A DNA stretch of 41,048 bases from a virus, in IMG/VR virus record IMGVR_UViG_3300033142_000306, positions 1 through 41,048 of that record; one strand, written 5' to 3'. Within the stretch, counting starts at the first letter, position 1. Every line of letters begins with the position of its first letter. Position numbers and translations under genes: made by a program. The notes below the pieces were generated by a model. It was given only the letters and a program-made list of their open reading frames with translations. It searched no databases and was not told where the DNA came from. Below are positions 18,751 through 27,345 of this stretch, piece after piece.

Positions 18751-20190
18751 TTAATCTGTAAATAATACAAAATTGTTAGCAGCTTGAACACAAAGACATC
18801 TCTCTGACAAGTAGTGTACTTCCATCGCATCTAAATCAGAAGTGTAAGCACCTCCAACTGAACCAGTGATCCAAGATTTCATTCTTCTATCATCTGTTTC
18901 TGAAGCTCTGTATCGTACGTGTAAGAAAGGACGTCTGATGTTTTGACCCATCATTTGATCGTAAACAGTTGAAGTACCAGCAGGTATCATAACACCTTTG
19001 ATATTGTCAACCATTCCTCTAGTAGAAGCATCGTTTAGATATTTCCAATCAGTTTTGTAGAAGTCATAAGAACCTCTTCTAAACCCAGAGAAACCAAAGT
19101 TTAAAGCCATTTCATTTGAATTATCAAATAGACCATAAGAAGCAGAAGCAACTGAAGAATAACCTCCACCAGCTTGAGCACCGATCATATCATCAAAATC
19201 AAGAGCAGTAGCTCTATCTAAGAAAAGCATGTTTTCTTCAATAGCACCTTGCTTATCTAATTGCTGTAAGATTGTATCAAAATCTCCTAATGCACCAGCT
19301 CCAGGAGCAGCAGCACCAGCAAATCCAGCATACACATTACCTCTCTCTTCGATAGCAGAGAACATACCTTGCGTACCATATGAAGTTTGATTGTTAGCAA
19401 GAGCAGCAACATCTGAACCAACAGTAGCAATTTCACCTTCAACACAAACCATTTCAAGATAATCTTCATATCTCAATCTAGTTTCTGATTCAGCTTTCAT
19501 GTACCATAAGAACCCAGTTGTTCCATCTTCTGTTGCAACTTCTACCCAACCAATTTGAGCAGTGTCAGATCCAGATACTTCGTAACGATCTTTAATGATT
19601 GTTGGTTTATTAGAGAACTGAGTGAAAGCAGGCTCTACAGCTCCTAGCATTCCATTTGTTCCTTTACCAAAATCAGATCCATAAACAAATAATCTGTTTC
19701 CTGTAGCAGCTAAACCACCCCAACCAGCTTGTGTATAACAAGCAGCTGTGAAGTTTGTAGCACCAGCATTAACAGCTGTAACTTGACCTTTTAAAGTTAC
19801 TCCTGTAAGAGGGTTATAAGCAACAATAGTGTTACCAACTCTTACTGCGTGAGATGGAGTACCAGCAGGAAGTACAGGTGTAAATACACCAGCAGCTTCA
19901 GCTACGTCATCATAAGCAATATGTAATCTATTTTGTTCAGACCAGATTACTTGATCTGATGTCATCGGCATTTCAGCCCCGACCATTCTTAAGAAACCAG
20001 AGATAGTTCTGTTACCAAATCTCTCTACTTCTTGTTCATAAAGTTCAGGTAGATATTGTTGAGCAAAATCAGCAAAGTCCAAGAAGCCAGGAGCACCAGC
20101 TCCAGCATCTGTCCATTGTAGATAATTGCTTGTTAAAGCTACCCTGTCTGGATACGGTTGTAATCCAGCATTCATGTTTGTAAACGCCAT
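18751..20190 (-). CDS. Major capsid protein
   Basis: The product has 479 residues, without long disordered stretches. The N-terminal arm is followed by FADFAQQYLPELYEQEVERF, typical of the start of HK97-fold capsid proteins in crAss-like phages. The C-terminal part has FGFSGFRRGSYDFYKTDWKY, MIPAGTSTVYDQMMGQNIRR and PFLHVRYRASETDDRR, ending CVQAANNFVLF, which I associate with that capsid group. Residues about 110-200 look like a beta-rich insertion domain. The preceding gene is scaffold-like and the next is decoration-like, the standard order. The leader is A/T-rich with no Shine-Dalgarno sequence. Confident as capsid; the exact family is from memory. Confidence 0.88.
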   Translation of the reverse strand: MAFTNMNAGLQPYPDRVALTSNYLQWTDAGAGAPGFLDFADFAQQYLPELYEQEVERFGNRTISGFLRMVGAEMPMTSDQVIWSEQNRLHIAYDDVAEAAGVFTPVLPAGTPSHAVRVGNTIVAYNPLTGVTLKGQVTAVNAGATNFTAACYTQAGWGGLAATGNRLFVYGSDFGKGTNGMLGAVEPAFTQFSNKPTIIKDRYEVSGSDTAQIGWVEVATEDGTTGFLWYMKAESETRLRYEDYLEMVCVEGEIATVGSDVAALANNQTSYGTQGMFSAIEERGNVYAGFAGAAAPGAGALGDFDTILQQLDKQGAIEENMLFLDRATALDFDDMIGAQAGGGYSSVASASYGLFDNSNEMALNFGFSGFRRGSYDFYKTDWKYLNDASTRGMVDNIKGVMIPAGTSTVYDQMMGQNIRRPFLHVRYRASETDDRRMKSWITGSVGGAYTSDLDAMEVHYLSERCLCVQAANNFVLFTD

Positions 20191-20200
20191 GTTTTAAGTT

Positions 20201-21385
20201 TTATCGTTTTCTTTTAATTTTTAACTTTGAGCTATCTACTCCACTAACTGATTTAATAGTCATTCCATTAAAAGACACAGTATCAGATGGAGGCGCTTGC
20301 CTTATATCATTACTTATGTTTTTTGATTTATTAACTATATCCTTAGTAGCATCTGCTATTCCTTGGTCATAAAAATGCTTAGCAATAGTGTCAGCGTTTC
20401 GTGCAGCATAAATAGCTTTGTGATAACCAGTGTAATCCTTCACACTCCCATCTTCATTTAAGAACTTCTTAATAAATGTGGCGATATCAGATTGGGCGGT
20501 TGCTACGTCTGTAGGATTTTTTACTCCATACCTAAATTTCTTTTCTCCTAAGTCGAAATCAAAACCTTTGAAATCATTAGAGAATAAATCTTTAGTATTT
20601 TTTTCAAAATCCTGATGACGTTTATTAGCCATTTCTTGCTCGTTGTTATATCGGTTGAAGAATTCCATTGCCTTTTGTTGATCATGATTGACACCAGGTC
20701 GAGCTTTAATCTCAGCATAGTAATCACGTTTCATTTTCTCTAAATGGTATTTGGCATTCGCAACCTCTTCTTTCATCGCAAGCTTTTTCTTGCGAATTTC
20801 TTTTTCGTCCTCATAATCAGCATCATATGAAAATTTCTCATTCATTATGAAATCAACATCTTCAAGTGATAGATGAGGTTTAGTTTGTTTATAATATTCT
20901 TTTAACAAAGCTGAATCGTCTACTTGTGAGTAATCAGCTGTTAATCTTACATAGTCTTCTATATTTCCTCCAGTTTCATTCATAAACGAAACTAACTTCT
21001 CAACATTTTCAGGTAAATTTAACTGTCTTGTATCAACCTGTGTTGTAGTAGGAGTATATTTTTCTTCGTCCTTTGTTGTTATCTCTTGAATAACAGGATT
21101 TTCTATTTTATTTTCTTTAGTTTCTTCTTTGGAAGATTCTTGCATTTCTGGTTCGGATACGCTGCCTTCCACCGTTCGTACATTTTCGGTTTGTTTATCC
21201 GCATCCACGCGCACTGTGCTTGACTCTGTAACGGCATCCTTATTTTCTTTTTTCTTTTTTAGATCAACTTTAACTACCTCATCTTTTTTTCCTAGATTTT
21301 TAGGTCTTTTTTTGATCTTCAAAGGTTCTACTTTTTCATCGACCACTGGTTTTTCAGGAGTCTTTAATTCTTGTTTTTCTGACAT
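20201..21385 (-). CDS. Capsid scaffolding protein
   Basis: The product has 394 residues. The first 130 are highly charged and low-complexity (Lys, Glu, Val, Thr, Pro), probably disordered. Residues about 190-270 are a long charged helix (EKEIRKKKLAMKEEVANAKY). The C-terminus is basic (SVSGVDSSKLKIKRKR), suited to contact the capsid protein. Composition and location between portal and major capsid genes are the classic signs of a scaffold that guides procapsid assembly. No Ser or Cys protease signature is visible, so it does not look like a self-cleaving fusion. Confidence 0.78.
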   Translation of the reverse strand: MSEKQELKTPEKPVVDEKVEPLKIKKRPKNLGKKDEVVKVDLKKKKENKDAVTESSTVRVDADKQTENVRTVEGSVSEPEMQESSKEETKENKIENPVIQEITTKDEEKYTPTTTQVDTRQLNLPENVEKLVSFMNETGGNIEDYVRLTADYSQVDDSALLKEYYKQTKPHLSLEDVDFIMNEKFSYDADYEDEKEIRKKKLAMKEEVANAKYHLEKMKRDYYAEIKARPGVNHDQQKAMEFFNRYNNEQEMANKRHQDFEKNTKDLFSNDFKGFDFDLGEKKFRYGVKNPTDVATAQSDIATFIKKFLNEDGSVKDYTGYHKAIYAARNADTIAKHFYDQGIADATKDIVNKSKNISNDIRQAPPSDTVSFNGMTIKSVSGVDSSKLKIKRKR

Positions 21386-21405
21386 GATAAAATATTATAT
21401 AATTG

Positions 21406-23784
21406 TTATATCCCAAAATTTAAGTCATTAATGGGAGTTTCAAAGTTTTGTGGTAAACCATTGTTTTGGCTTTGGTTTATCAATTGACTTTGTTGAGTAG
21501 CTTCTTGTTTGCTTCTGGTATCTTTACGATCTTCTATCATAACTTCCTTTTGCACTGTTGCACCCATTTTTTGTTTTTCAAGTTGCATATCAAATGCAAA
21601 TTGTACTTCTTTTAATTGCTTATCTATTTCCGCTTTGATCTCCATCTTCTGGATTTCAAATTGACTTTTAGCTTGTTCAAACTGTATATTAGTTTGAGAT
21701 AATGCTTGTTGTTTCTGTACTTCAAACATAGCTTCTTGTTCTCTAGATTTAGTTTGAGCTTCGGCTTGAGCTTTAATATTAGCTTGCTGTGCCTCTTGAT
21801 CTTCTTTAAGCTTTTGTTTTCTTCTTAATTTTAATAATTGATTAGCTAATTTTAGATTTTTAATTTCTCTAATATCAATAGCATCAGCTAAGTCAATTGT
21901 TTTTTGTTGAAGTGCCATTTGAATATTAGCTTCCAATTGTGCTTTTGCTTCTTCATCGGGTTCTAATTCTAAATATATCCCAAAATCAAATAAGTTTAAA
22001 TCTTCCAACTCTTCTAACGTAGCTGTGTTATACATGCTAACACTGTTAACTAGTGCTTCTCTAGTAAGTGGAAAATCAAGCGTATCTGCAATTCTTAATG
22101 ATATATTTTCACACGCTCTCAGTGTTAAGAATAAGCTAGCAGCTAGAATATGTCTTGTAGCAACGTTTGATTGAGCAGCAGCTAATTTTTGTAAACCTAC
22201 TAGAGAATTAGGATCAGGATTACTTGCATCTCTTGCCTCATTCAAACCTGTTGTATCTCTAATCATTTGTAGATAATACTGATACGTTGTTATTAAAGAT
22301 TGTATTTTAGCTTGAGCAGCTGATGTCTGTAGCTCTTGTATAGGTACTTTACCTATATTCTGATCACCATCCTGAGTCATAGATCTACCAACAATACTAC
22401 CAGTTTGAAAATACATGTTCAAAGCTTCTTGAGGATTGTAGTTTGTTCCATTGCCTAAATCTACTTCTGCTAAACCATCTACATCTACAAATACACCATC
22501 AGGTACCATCCTAGAAAGAACTTGCTGCATTTTTAACGATGTAAGTTGTATCATATCTGCAAAACCAATCATTCTTTCAACTAAAGAGTTAATGCCACCT
22601 TTATATAAACTTGGAGCACATATTTGATAGTTCATGTTTACTTTAGTCAAGTTTGAAAATGGACGAGTCATATTCTCTGCAATCTCCCATTTTAACATTA
22701 TAGGATGTCCTAATATCTTAACGCCATGATATAATACCTCTATCGATCTACTTACTCTTTCAAAGTTATCATTAGGCGGTGGATTAAATTCGTCAGTTTT
22801 TTCTAATGCTTTCTCTAAACCTTGATCAGTTTGTTTTATTTTAAAGACTTGATCAGCAAATGTTTTATACTCAAAATATAATACTTGAACTGTGTTATTA
22901 TTATTTTTTCCCTCCCAATTCCTAGTATAGTTTGTGTTACCAGGCATTTTTTGAATTTCTTCCAATTGAACAGTGGTAAGACCAGGAAATTGTTTCTTAA
23001 GTTCTGGAATACTTAAAGACTTAACTTCTCCTACATAGTATATGTCTTGAAAATTAGGATCGTCAGTATATGACCAAACTAGATTAGCTGGGTCTACGTA
23101 TTCGACTGTAATGCCATTAGACTTGTTATAATTAGTTTTAACAGCGCCTATACCTAATGTAACTAAATCTTTATTTACTCTTCTTCTAACTAGATCATAT
23201 TTATTTCTAGCTAATACATTGGTGATAGCTTCTTCCTCTGCAATTTCGATAGACTGTTTGTAATCTAGTTGCATATGAATCTCTAACTCTTGTTCGGTTT
23301 GAGGAATACCTTCACCTTTAATAGTATTTAAATCAACTCCTAAAGCTTGCTTTACTTTTTCTATATATTCTCTAGTTTTTATCTGCTTGTGCAAAGCCTC
23401 AGCATATTCAGTTCTTAGTTTTTGAGAAGCAGGATCTTGAGCATAAGCTTTAATATCATATAACTTATTAGACATACCATTTACTACGATATCCACAAAC
23501 TTTGGTATTATAGGAACTGGTTTCCAGTCTAAATTCAAATAAGATAAATCACCATTAATAGACATTTCATCTTTGTACTTTTGAACAGGTTGTTCGGCTC
23601 TAGCGTATAATCTTCTATTAAAAAATATATTATAATTATTTTGGTATCTATACCCACCATATGCCTGACTCCACCATTCTCCTTCAATAGCTTGTGCTAC
23701 TCTTAGGCCATATTCTAAACTCATTTTTTCTGCTTCAGGTACTACCTGATCAGGAAATGAACTTCTTGTATTAGTGTAAATCAT
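21406..23784 (-). CDS. Portal protein
   Basis: The product has 792 residues. The first 530 carry mixed alpha/beta portal-type sequence (PIIPKFVDIVVNGMSNKLYD, DLVTLGIGAVKTNYNKSNGI, VEYVDPANLVWSYTDDP). The segment DPNSLVGLQKLAAAQSNVAT and RHILAASLFLTL fits the helical wing/crown of crAss-like portals. Residues about 600-770 are a long Gln/Glu/Lys coiled coil (EEAKAQLEANIQMALQQK), longer than in T7-type portals. Its ATG overlaps the terminase stop as ATGA, so the two are translationally coupled. The dodecameric portal is the DNA gate and terminase dock. Confidence 0.88.
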   Translation of the reverse strand: MIYTNTRSSFPDQVVPEAEKMSLEYGLRVAQAIEGEWWSQAYGGYRYQNNYNIFFNRRLYARAEQPVQKYKDEMSINGDLSYLNLDWKPVPIIPKFVDIVVNGMSNKLYDIKAYAQDPASQKLRTEYAEALHKQIKTREYIEKVKQALGVDLNTIKGEGIPQTEQELEIHMQLDYKQSIEIAEEEAITNVLARNKYDLVRRRVNKDLVTLGIGAVKTNYNKSNGITVEYVDPANLVWSYTDDPNFQDIYYVGEVKSLSIPELKKQFPGLTTVQLEEIQKMPGNTNYTRNWEGKNNNNTVQVLYFEYKTFADQVFKIKQTDQGLEKALEKTDEFNPPPNDNFERVSRSIEVLYHGVKILGHPIMLKWEIAENMTRPFSNLTKVNMNYQICAPSLYKGGINSLVERMIGFADMIQLTSLKMQQVLSRMVPDGVFVDVDGLAEVDLGNGTNYNPQEALNMYFQTGSIVGRSMTQDGDQNIGKVPIQELQTSAAQAKIQSLITTYQYYLQMIRDTTGLNEARDASNPDPNSLVGLQKLAAAQSNVATRHILAASLFLTLRACENISLRIADTLDFPLTREALVNSVSMYNTATLEELEDLNLFDFGIYLELEPDEEAKAQLEANIQMALQQKTIDLADAIDIREIKNLKLANQLLKLRRKQKLKEDQEAQQANIKAQAEAQTKSREQEAMFEVQKQQALSQTNIQFEQAKSQFEIQKMEIKAEIDKQLKEVQFAFDMQLEKQKMGATVQKEVMIEDRKDTRSKQEATQQSQLINQSQNNGLPQNFETPINDLNFGI

Positions 23785-26012
23785 TTATTAATTATTTTAG
23801 AATTTAAACCTTCGTTGTTGTATTTTTTAATTCCTAGATACATGCTCTTTAATTGTCTTTTTGCTACAGGATGATACTTGTTTCTGTTACAAGCCATAAT
23901 GGCTAAACCAGAACTTATTGACGCATCATGCTTAGTTCTATTATTTATATTAAATTTTGCCCAATCTTCTAACGTTTCTTGAAAATACATATCACCTGCT
24001 TGACCATCAGGATCTAAGCCAACATAATCTTCTATGTAAGACTCTATAGCAGCTGCATGAGCTTGTTTCATATCTTCACTGGAGTTGGGTACTCCACCTA
24101 TTTCTCTTTCTGTAACTGATAACTTGTTGTAGAGTTTATCAGGTCTATTTATCGAAAACAATCTGTAACCACGTCTTTTTAAATAATACAGTAATCTTGG
24201 CTTGTTATTTTCTGCTAATAATGGCATTCCATAAAAATGTAAAGCCATCAATATATCTTCAAAGAAAATATCTGCCGTTTGAGGTCTAGCTATATATTGA
24301 AGAAAAAAACTATGAGATGGAGCGTCTTCTAAATTAAACTTAGTTAACCCATGTAAAGATCCATTAGAACCCTTACCATCTACAGTACCTGATATATCAT
24401 AGCTATCACAGCCAAAAGCTCCAACGTGCTCATTACCAGGAAATTTCCCTCCATTCTTTATTATCACATTGTTTTGAAGATGTTTAGGTGGAATCCAAGA
24501 AACCTTAAATCTTCCCTGTTTATTTGGAGTAAATATTACTTTTGTATCTTTAACTCCATTTTCCCACATGAAACTACCTTGTGTAACATTTGCGAGATTA
24601 TTTAAATCTTCGTTGTTATCAATTTGCTCATATATTTTAACTAAGTTAAATAGTGATTCCTTAGTCTCATCTCTAAAAGCATGCTTTTCTGTACGTGGAA
24701 ATTGTCTGTAATATTCATTTAATCCATCTTGGTCTTCCTTTAATCCTTCTACTTCGTTTTCCCAATGTTCTATTACTCCAATTTCAATGTAATTACCATC
24801 TATACCTAATGTAGGTTTATCTGGCGTCTCAAACACGGGGTATCCATAACGGTCTATAAAACCTTCAAAATTCCATTCCATTGGAATAAATAAAGAATAT
24901 AACCCTTCTTTAGTTTGACCGTTCCTGTTTCTTTGTAAACAATTAGATCCACTATATATATCTTTAAAATTTTGTCCTCCTTTATCAAGAGCATTAGAAG
25001 TAGAACCCATCATGCATTTGCCAATAATTCTACTACCTAATCGTAAACAAGTTTTAGTTACTTTCCAGTTGTTCTTTATGTTATCAGGTCTTTCCCATTT
25101 ACCACTTTCATCATGGCCTAATAGTTTTAGTTTTTCACCATCATAACTATTATCTCCTGTATTTTTCCAATCTATAGTAGTGTCTAATCCATCTAATTCT
25201 CTAAGCTCTTCATTAACTTCCAGCTTTCTACGTGTGAGTTTAGATGCCGGAACCCTATATGCCAATTCGGTTTTAGGGCGATCCATACCATCTTGGATTG
25301 GTTTGAAGAAAAACGGATAATTAATCGAGATTGGTACAACTTTATCTGTGAACATTTTTTTAGCATCTGCACCAGTTTTAGATAGAATCCCGTATCTACT
25401 GTCGGATGATATGGTTGCTTGATTAACCAGTTCAGCTGAACACATGAATGAAAAACCGGATCGTCTGTTTTTAAGATAACACATTCCATAAGCTCGGGCG
25501 TCAGCTTTACAAGCTTCCCAGAATATAAAGAATAGTCTATTTGCCTCTCTGTAGTCAGGTGCTCCAACGTCAATTTTTGACCATTGCAAGTACATGTAAT
25601 GAGTACCAGTAATATAAGTAGGATTGCCATTATTAAAAAACCAAAATCCCTCGTCTCTTCTTCTAAATTCTTCATCTATATAATCCCACCATTTACCTCT
25701 AAACTCTTCAGGATATTTCTCCCAGTCAAATCTACTCTTTATTCTCTTTAGTTCTTTCGGGTATTCAAATTGTTCCCAGTACTGCTCCTCTTTATCTTCG
25801 CTTCGTTTAAATGGTTCATTAACTTCTGGTAATGCAATGCGGAGATTTTGTATCTCAATGATCTGTCCAATTTTTCCAGTTTTACTTATTACAATAAAAT
25901 CGTAGTCTTTGTTATAACCATAATCCCATTTTTTTAACTTGTTTTGTTTTTTAAGTATTTTGGGATTAACAACGTCTTTTAATTCTGTCCATAAGGTTTG
26001 CTTGTAACTCAT
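23781..26012 (-). CDS. terL: Terminase large subunit
   Basis: The product has 743 residues. An ATPase motif KNRRSGFS lies at residues 181-188. It lacks the usual GKT/S but matches the deviant Walker A of the lambda gpA type, where the lysine comes first. PTYITGTHYMYLQWSKIDVG and YREANRLFFIFWEACK precede it, as in crAss-like and marine phage terminases. The nuclease half starts about residue 530, with FGCDSYDISG (first acidic residue D536), and ends with HDASISSGLAIMACNRNKY, where the last metal-binding Asp is expected. It is coupled at both ends by ATGA overlaps. It packages DNA with the portal and cuts it to unit or headful length. Confidence 0.9.
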   Translation of the reverse strand: MSYKQTLWTELKDVVNPKILKKQNKLKKWDYGYNKDYDFIVISKTGKIGQIIEIQNLRIALPEVNEPFKRSEDKEEQYWEQFEYPKELKRIKSRFDWEKYPEEFRGKWWDYIDEEFRRRDEGFWFFNNGNPTYITGTHYMYLQWSKIDVGAPDYREANRLFFIFWEACKADARAYGMCYLKNRRSGFSFMCSAELVNQATISSDSRYGILSKTGADAKKMFTDKVVPISINYPFFFKPIQDGMDRPKTELAYRVPASKLTRRKLEVNEELRELDGLDTTIDWKNTGDNSYDGEKLKLLGHDESGKWERPDNIKNNWKVTKTCLRLGSRIIGKCMMGSTSNALDKGGQNFKDIYSGSNCLQRNRNGQTKEGLYSLFIPMEWNFEGFIDRYGYPVFETPDKPTLGIDGNYIEIGVIEHWENEVEGLKEDQDGLNEYYRQFPRTEKHAFRDETKESLFNLVKIYEQIDNNEDLNNLANVTQGSFMWENGVKDTKVIFTPNKQGRFKVSWIPPKHLQNNVIIKNGGKFPGNEHVGAFGCDSYDISGTVDGKGSNGSLHGLTKFNLEDAPSHSFFLQYIARPQTADIFFEDILMALHFYGMPLLAENNKPRLLYYLKRRGYRLFSINRPDKLYNKLSVTEREIGGVPNSSEDMKQAHAAAIESYIEDYVGLDPDGQAGDMYFQETLEDWAKFNINNRTKHDASISSGLAIMACNRNKYHPVAKRQLKSMYLGIKKYNNEGLNSKIINK

Positions 26013-26290
26013 TTACTTCTCCCTTCTGCAAAGCCCTTAAATTTTCTAACTGGTTTTTCGTCTACGTTTTTTGGCTTTTCTTTTAACATTTCTTCTTCTT
26101 CTTGAATTCTTTGTAGAATTTCAAAAGCATCGAATATAGCAAGTTTTTTAGTGGCAGCTGCGTTTTTCAGTCTGTCCGCAGACACATCCTCCCCTGTATC
26201 TACAATTTCTTCTTTTGCTACTTTTATCAGTTCCTTCACCGCTTCGTGTCCAGCTTGGATTATATATTTCTTCGTCTCCTTTATGTTCAT
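26009..26290 (-). CDS. Small terminase subunit-like protein
   Basis: The product has 93 residues and is almost wholly helical. The core reads AGHEAVKELIKVAKEEIVDT, then DVSADRLKNAAATKKLAIFD and AFEILQRIQEEEEML, with a basic end (KFKGFAEGRSK). The location immediately before terL, coupled by ATGA, and the helical oligomer-like pattern fit a small terminase or terminase-associated DNA-binding subunit. It is shorter than most TerS proteins (about 150 residues), and no helix-turn-helix is obvious. The first 143 bases lie inside the upstream gene in another frame. Confidence 0.6.
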   Translation of the reverse strand: MNIKETKKYIIQAGHEAVKELIKVAKEEIVDTGEDVSADRLKNAAATKKLAIFDAFEILQRIQEEEEMLKEKPKNVDEKPVRKFKGFAEGRSK

Positions 26291-26837
26291 GCTTTATAAT
26301 AATATCTTTAGATTTCATACAATATAATAATTCATTATCTATTATAAATTCAAATTCTCGTTCAGGTTTAAACGAAACAACGTCTCCTTTCCAAATATCT
26401 ATTTCATTTAACAAAGTATTGTTATACTTAACAATACCTTTTTGTTTTATAGTTTTATCTAGGTTAGTTTCATCTTTACTTTTTAAAGGTGTAATAAAAC
26501 ATCTTTCTCCAAAACACTTCCATTCATCTTGCTTATATAAGTAAACCTGATCCATACTGCAGAAGTATAGATCTTCTTTAAAGTAAGATCTACTATTTCT
26601 TTCTTTCTCCTTAACATCGTACCATCTTCTAAAGATGTTGTGGTGTACTCTAACTCTGTCTCCTTTTTTAATAGGTTGTTTAAAAGCTAATGGTACACTT
26701 ACTACTACAGCTTCCGTACTGATGGCTTTAAAGTTTTCAATACTAGTGTTAACTATTAGTTCTTTATCACCAAACTTTTTAACGTTATTATACCTACTTT
26801 CTACAGGGGTTATTATAAAGTCATATAAACTATTCAC
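26148..26837 (-). CDS. Tandem GroES-fold / gp31-like co-chaperonin candidate
   Basis: The product has 229 residues. Residues 8-118 follow the GroES/gp31 pattern: a conserved turn VVVSVPLAFKQPIKKGDRVR, then VHHNIFRRWYD, a divergent loop, and YLYKQDEWKCFGERCFITPL. A second, shorter repeat at residues about 130-182 has KGIVKYNN, KGDVVSF and FIIDNELLYCMKSKDIII, echoing the end of GroES (lY.i...DI). Phage gp31 replaces host GroES to fold large capsid proteins. The last 48 residues are read over the next gene and look like accidental coding (RRNCRYRGGCVCGQTEKRSC). Call by eye; a fold search is needed to settle it. Confidence 0.5.
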   Translation of the reverse strand: MNSLYDFIITPVESRYNNVKKFGDKELIVNTSIENFKAISTEAVVVSVPLAFKQPIKKGDRVRVHHNIFRRWYDVKEKERNSRSYFKEDLYFCSMDQVYLYKQDEWKCFGERCFITPLKSKDETNLDKTIKQKGIVKYNNTLLNEIDIWKGDVVSFKPEREFEFIIDNELLYCMKSKDIIIKHEHKGDEEIYNPSWTRSGEGTDKSSKRRNCRYRGGCVCGQTEKRSCH

Positions 26838-27063
26838 TGTACTCTAGATCAAATTCTACTGCAATAGCCATGTTTGAGTTAAACTTCTTCCATGGTAATA
26901 CTTCATCGTTCTTTTTTATATAAATTAAGTATTCTCCATCTTTACTATCTCCTATTATATCACAAATAGTATGACCTCCGTAGACCGATTGACCTACGGA
27001 GTAATGCATTGCTTCATTCTTGTAATCTGCACCTATACTGATTTTCCTTATCTTATTCAGCAT
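26830..27063 (-). CDS. Small conserved phage protein, unknown
   Basis: The product has 77 residues, starting ISIGADYKNEAMHYSVGQSV and then beta-rich sequence (EYLIYIKKNDEVLPWKKF, VEFDLEYS). It overlaps the coiled-coil gene before it by 11 bases and the gp31-like gene after it by 8. I have the impression of similar small proteins next to coiled-coil mini-genes in marine phages, but know no function. It is probably a small beta-sheet protein; no motif suggests an enzyme. Confidence 0.65.
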   Translation of the reverse strand: MLNKIRKISIGADYKNEAMHYSVGQSVYGGHTICDIIGDSKDGEYLIYIKKNDEVLPWKKFNSNMAIAVEFDLEYSE

Positions 27064-27322
27064 TAGATAAAACTTTTAATTCAGTTTTTTCTTCCTCTTT
27101 CTCGATTTCAGTGTATTCTCCAGTGTTTACATTAATGTTTACACTTCCATATTCTTTCTCGAGTTCTTTTTTAAACTCATCTACAGATTGACTAATAGTA
27201 CTTATCCTGTGCAGCATGTTATGCTTCTGAGTTTCTATATACCCAATTTCAGTAAAAAGATTATTTAATTCTTTTTGTTGATCTTGTATTGTTTTTAATT
27301 GTTCTTCTTTTATTTTTTTCAT
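27053..27322 (-). CDS. Small coiled-coil phage protein
   Basis: The product has 89 residues. The first 60 form a heptad-rich helix (QLKTIQDQQKELNNLFTEIG, LEKEYG), followed by NINVNTGEYTEIEK and an acidic end. The helix plus YGxxNINVxTG pattern is common in small marine phage proteins of unknown role. It lies between the LamG fibre gene and the small beta protein, overlapping the latter by 11 bases. No membrane or catalytic signature. Confidence 0.65.
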   Translation of the reverse strand: MKKIKEEQLKTIQDQQKELNNLFTEIGYIETQKHNMLHRISTISQSVDEFKKELEKEYGSVNINVNTGEYTEIEKEEEKTELKVLSNAE

Positions 27323-27345
27323 TTAATTAAATTTTAATTATTTAT

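Noticed and set aside
19287-19469. Minus-strand alternative frame inside the capsid gene, rich in Leu and Val
   Set aside because: It is out of frame within a confident capsid gene and reads as low-complexity; a nested gene is not supported.
25193-25675. 160-codon minus-strand frame inside the terminase gene
   Set aside because: It overlaps the terminase ATPase region in another frame, has no coherent domain and no own gap.
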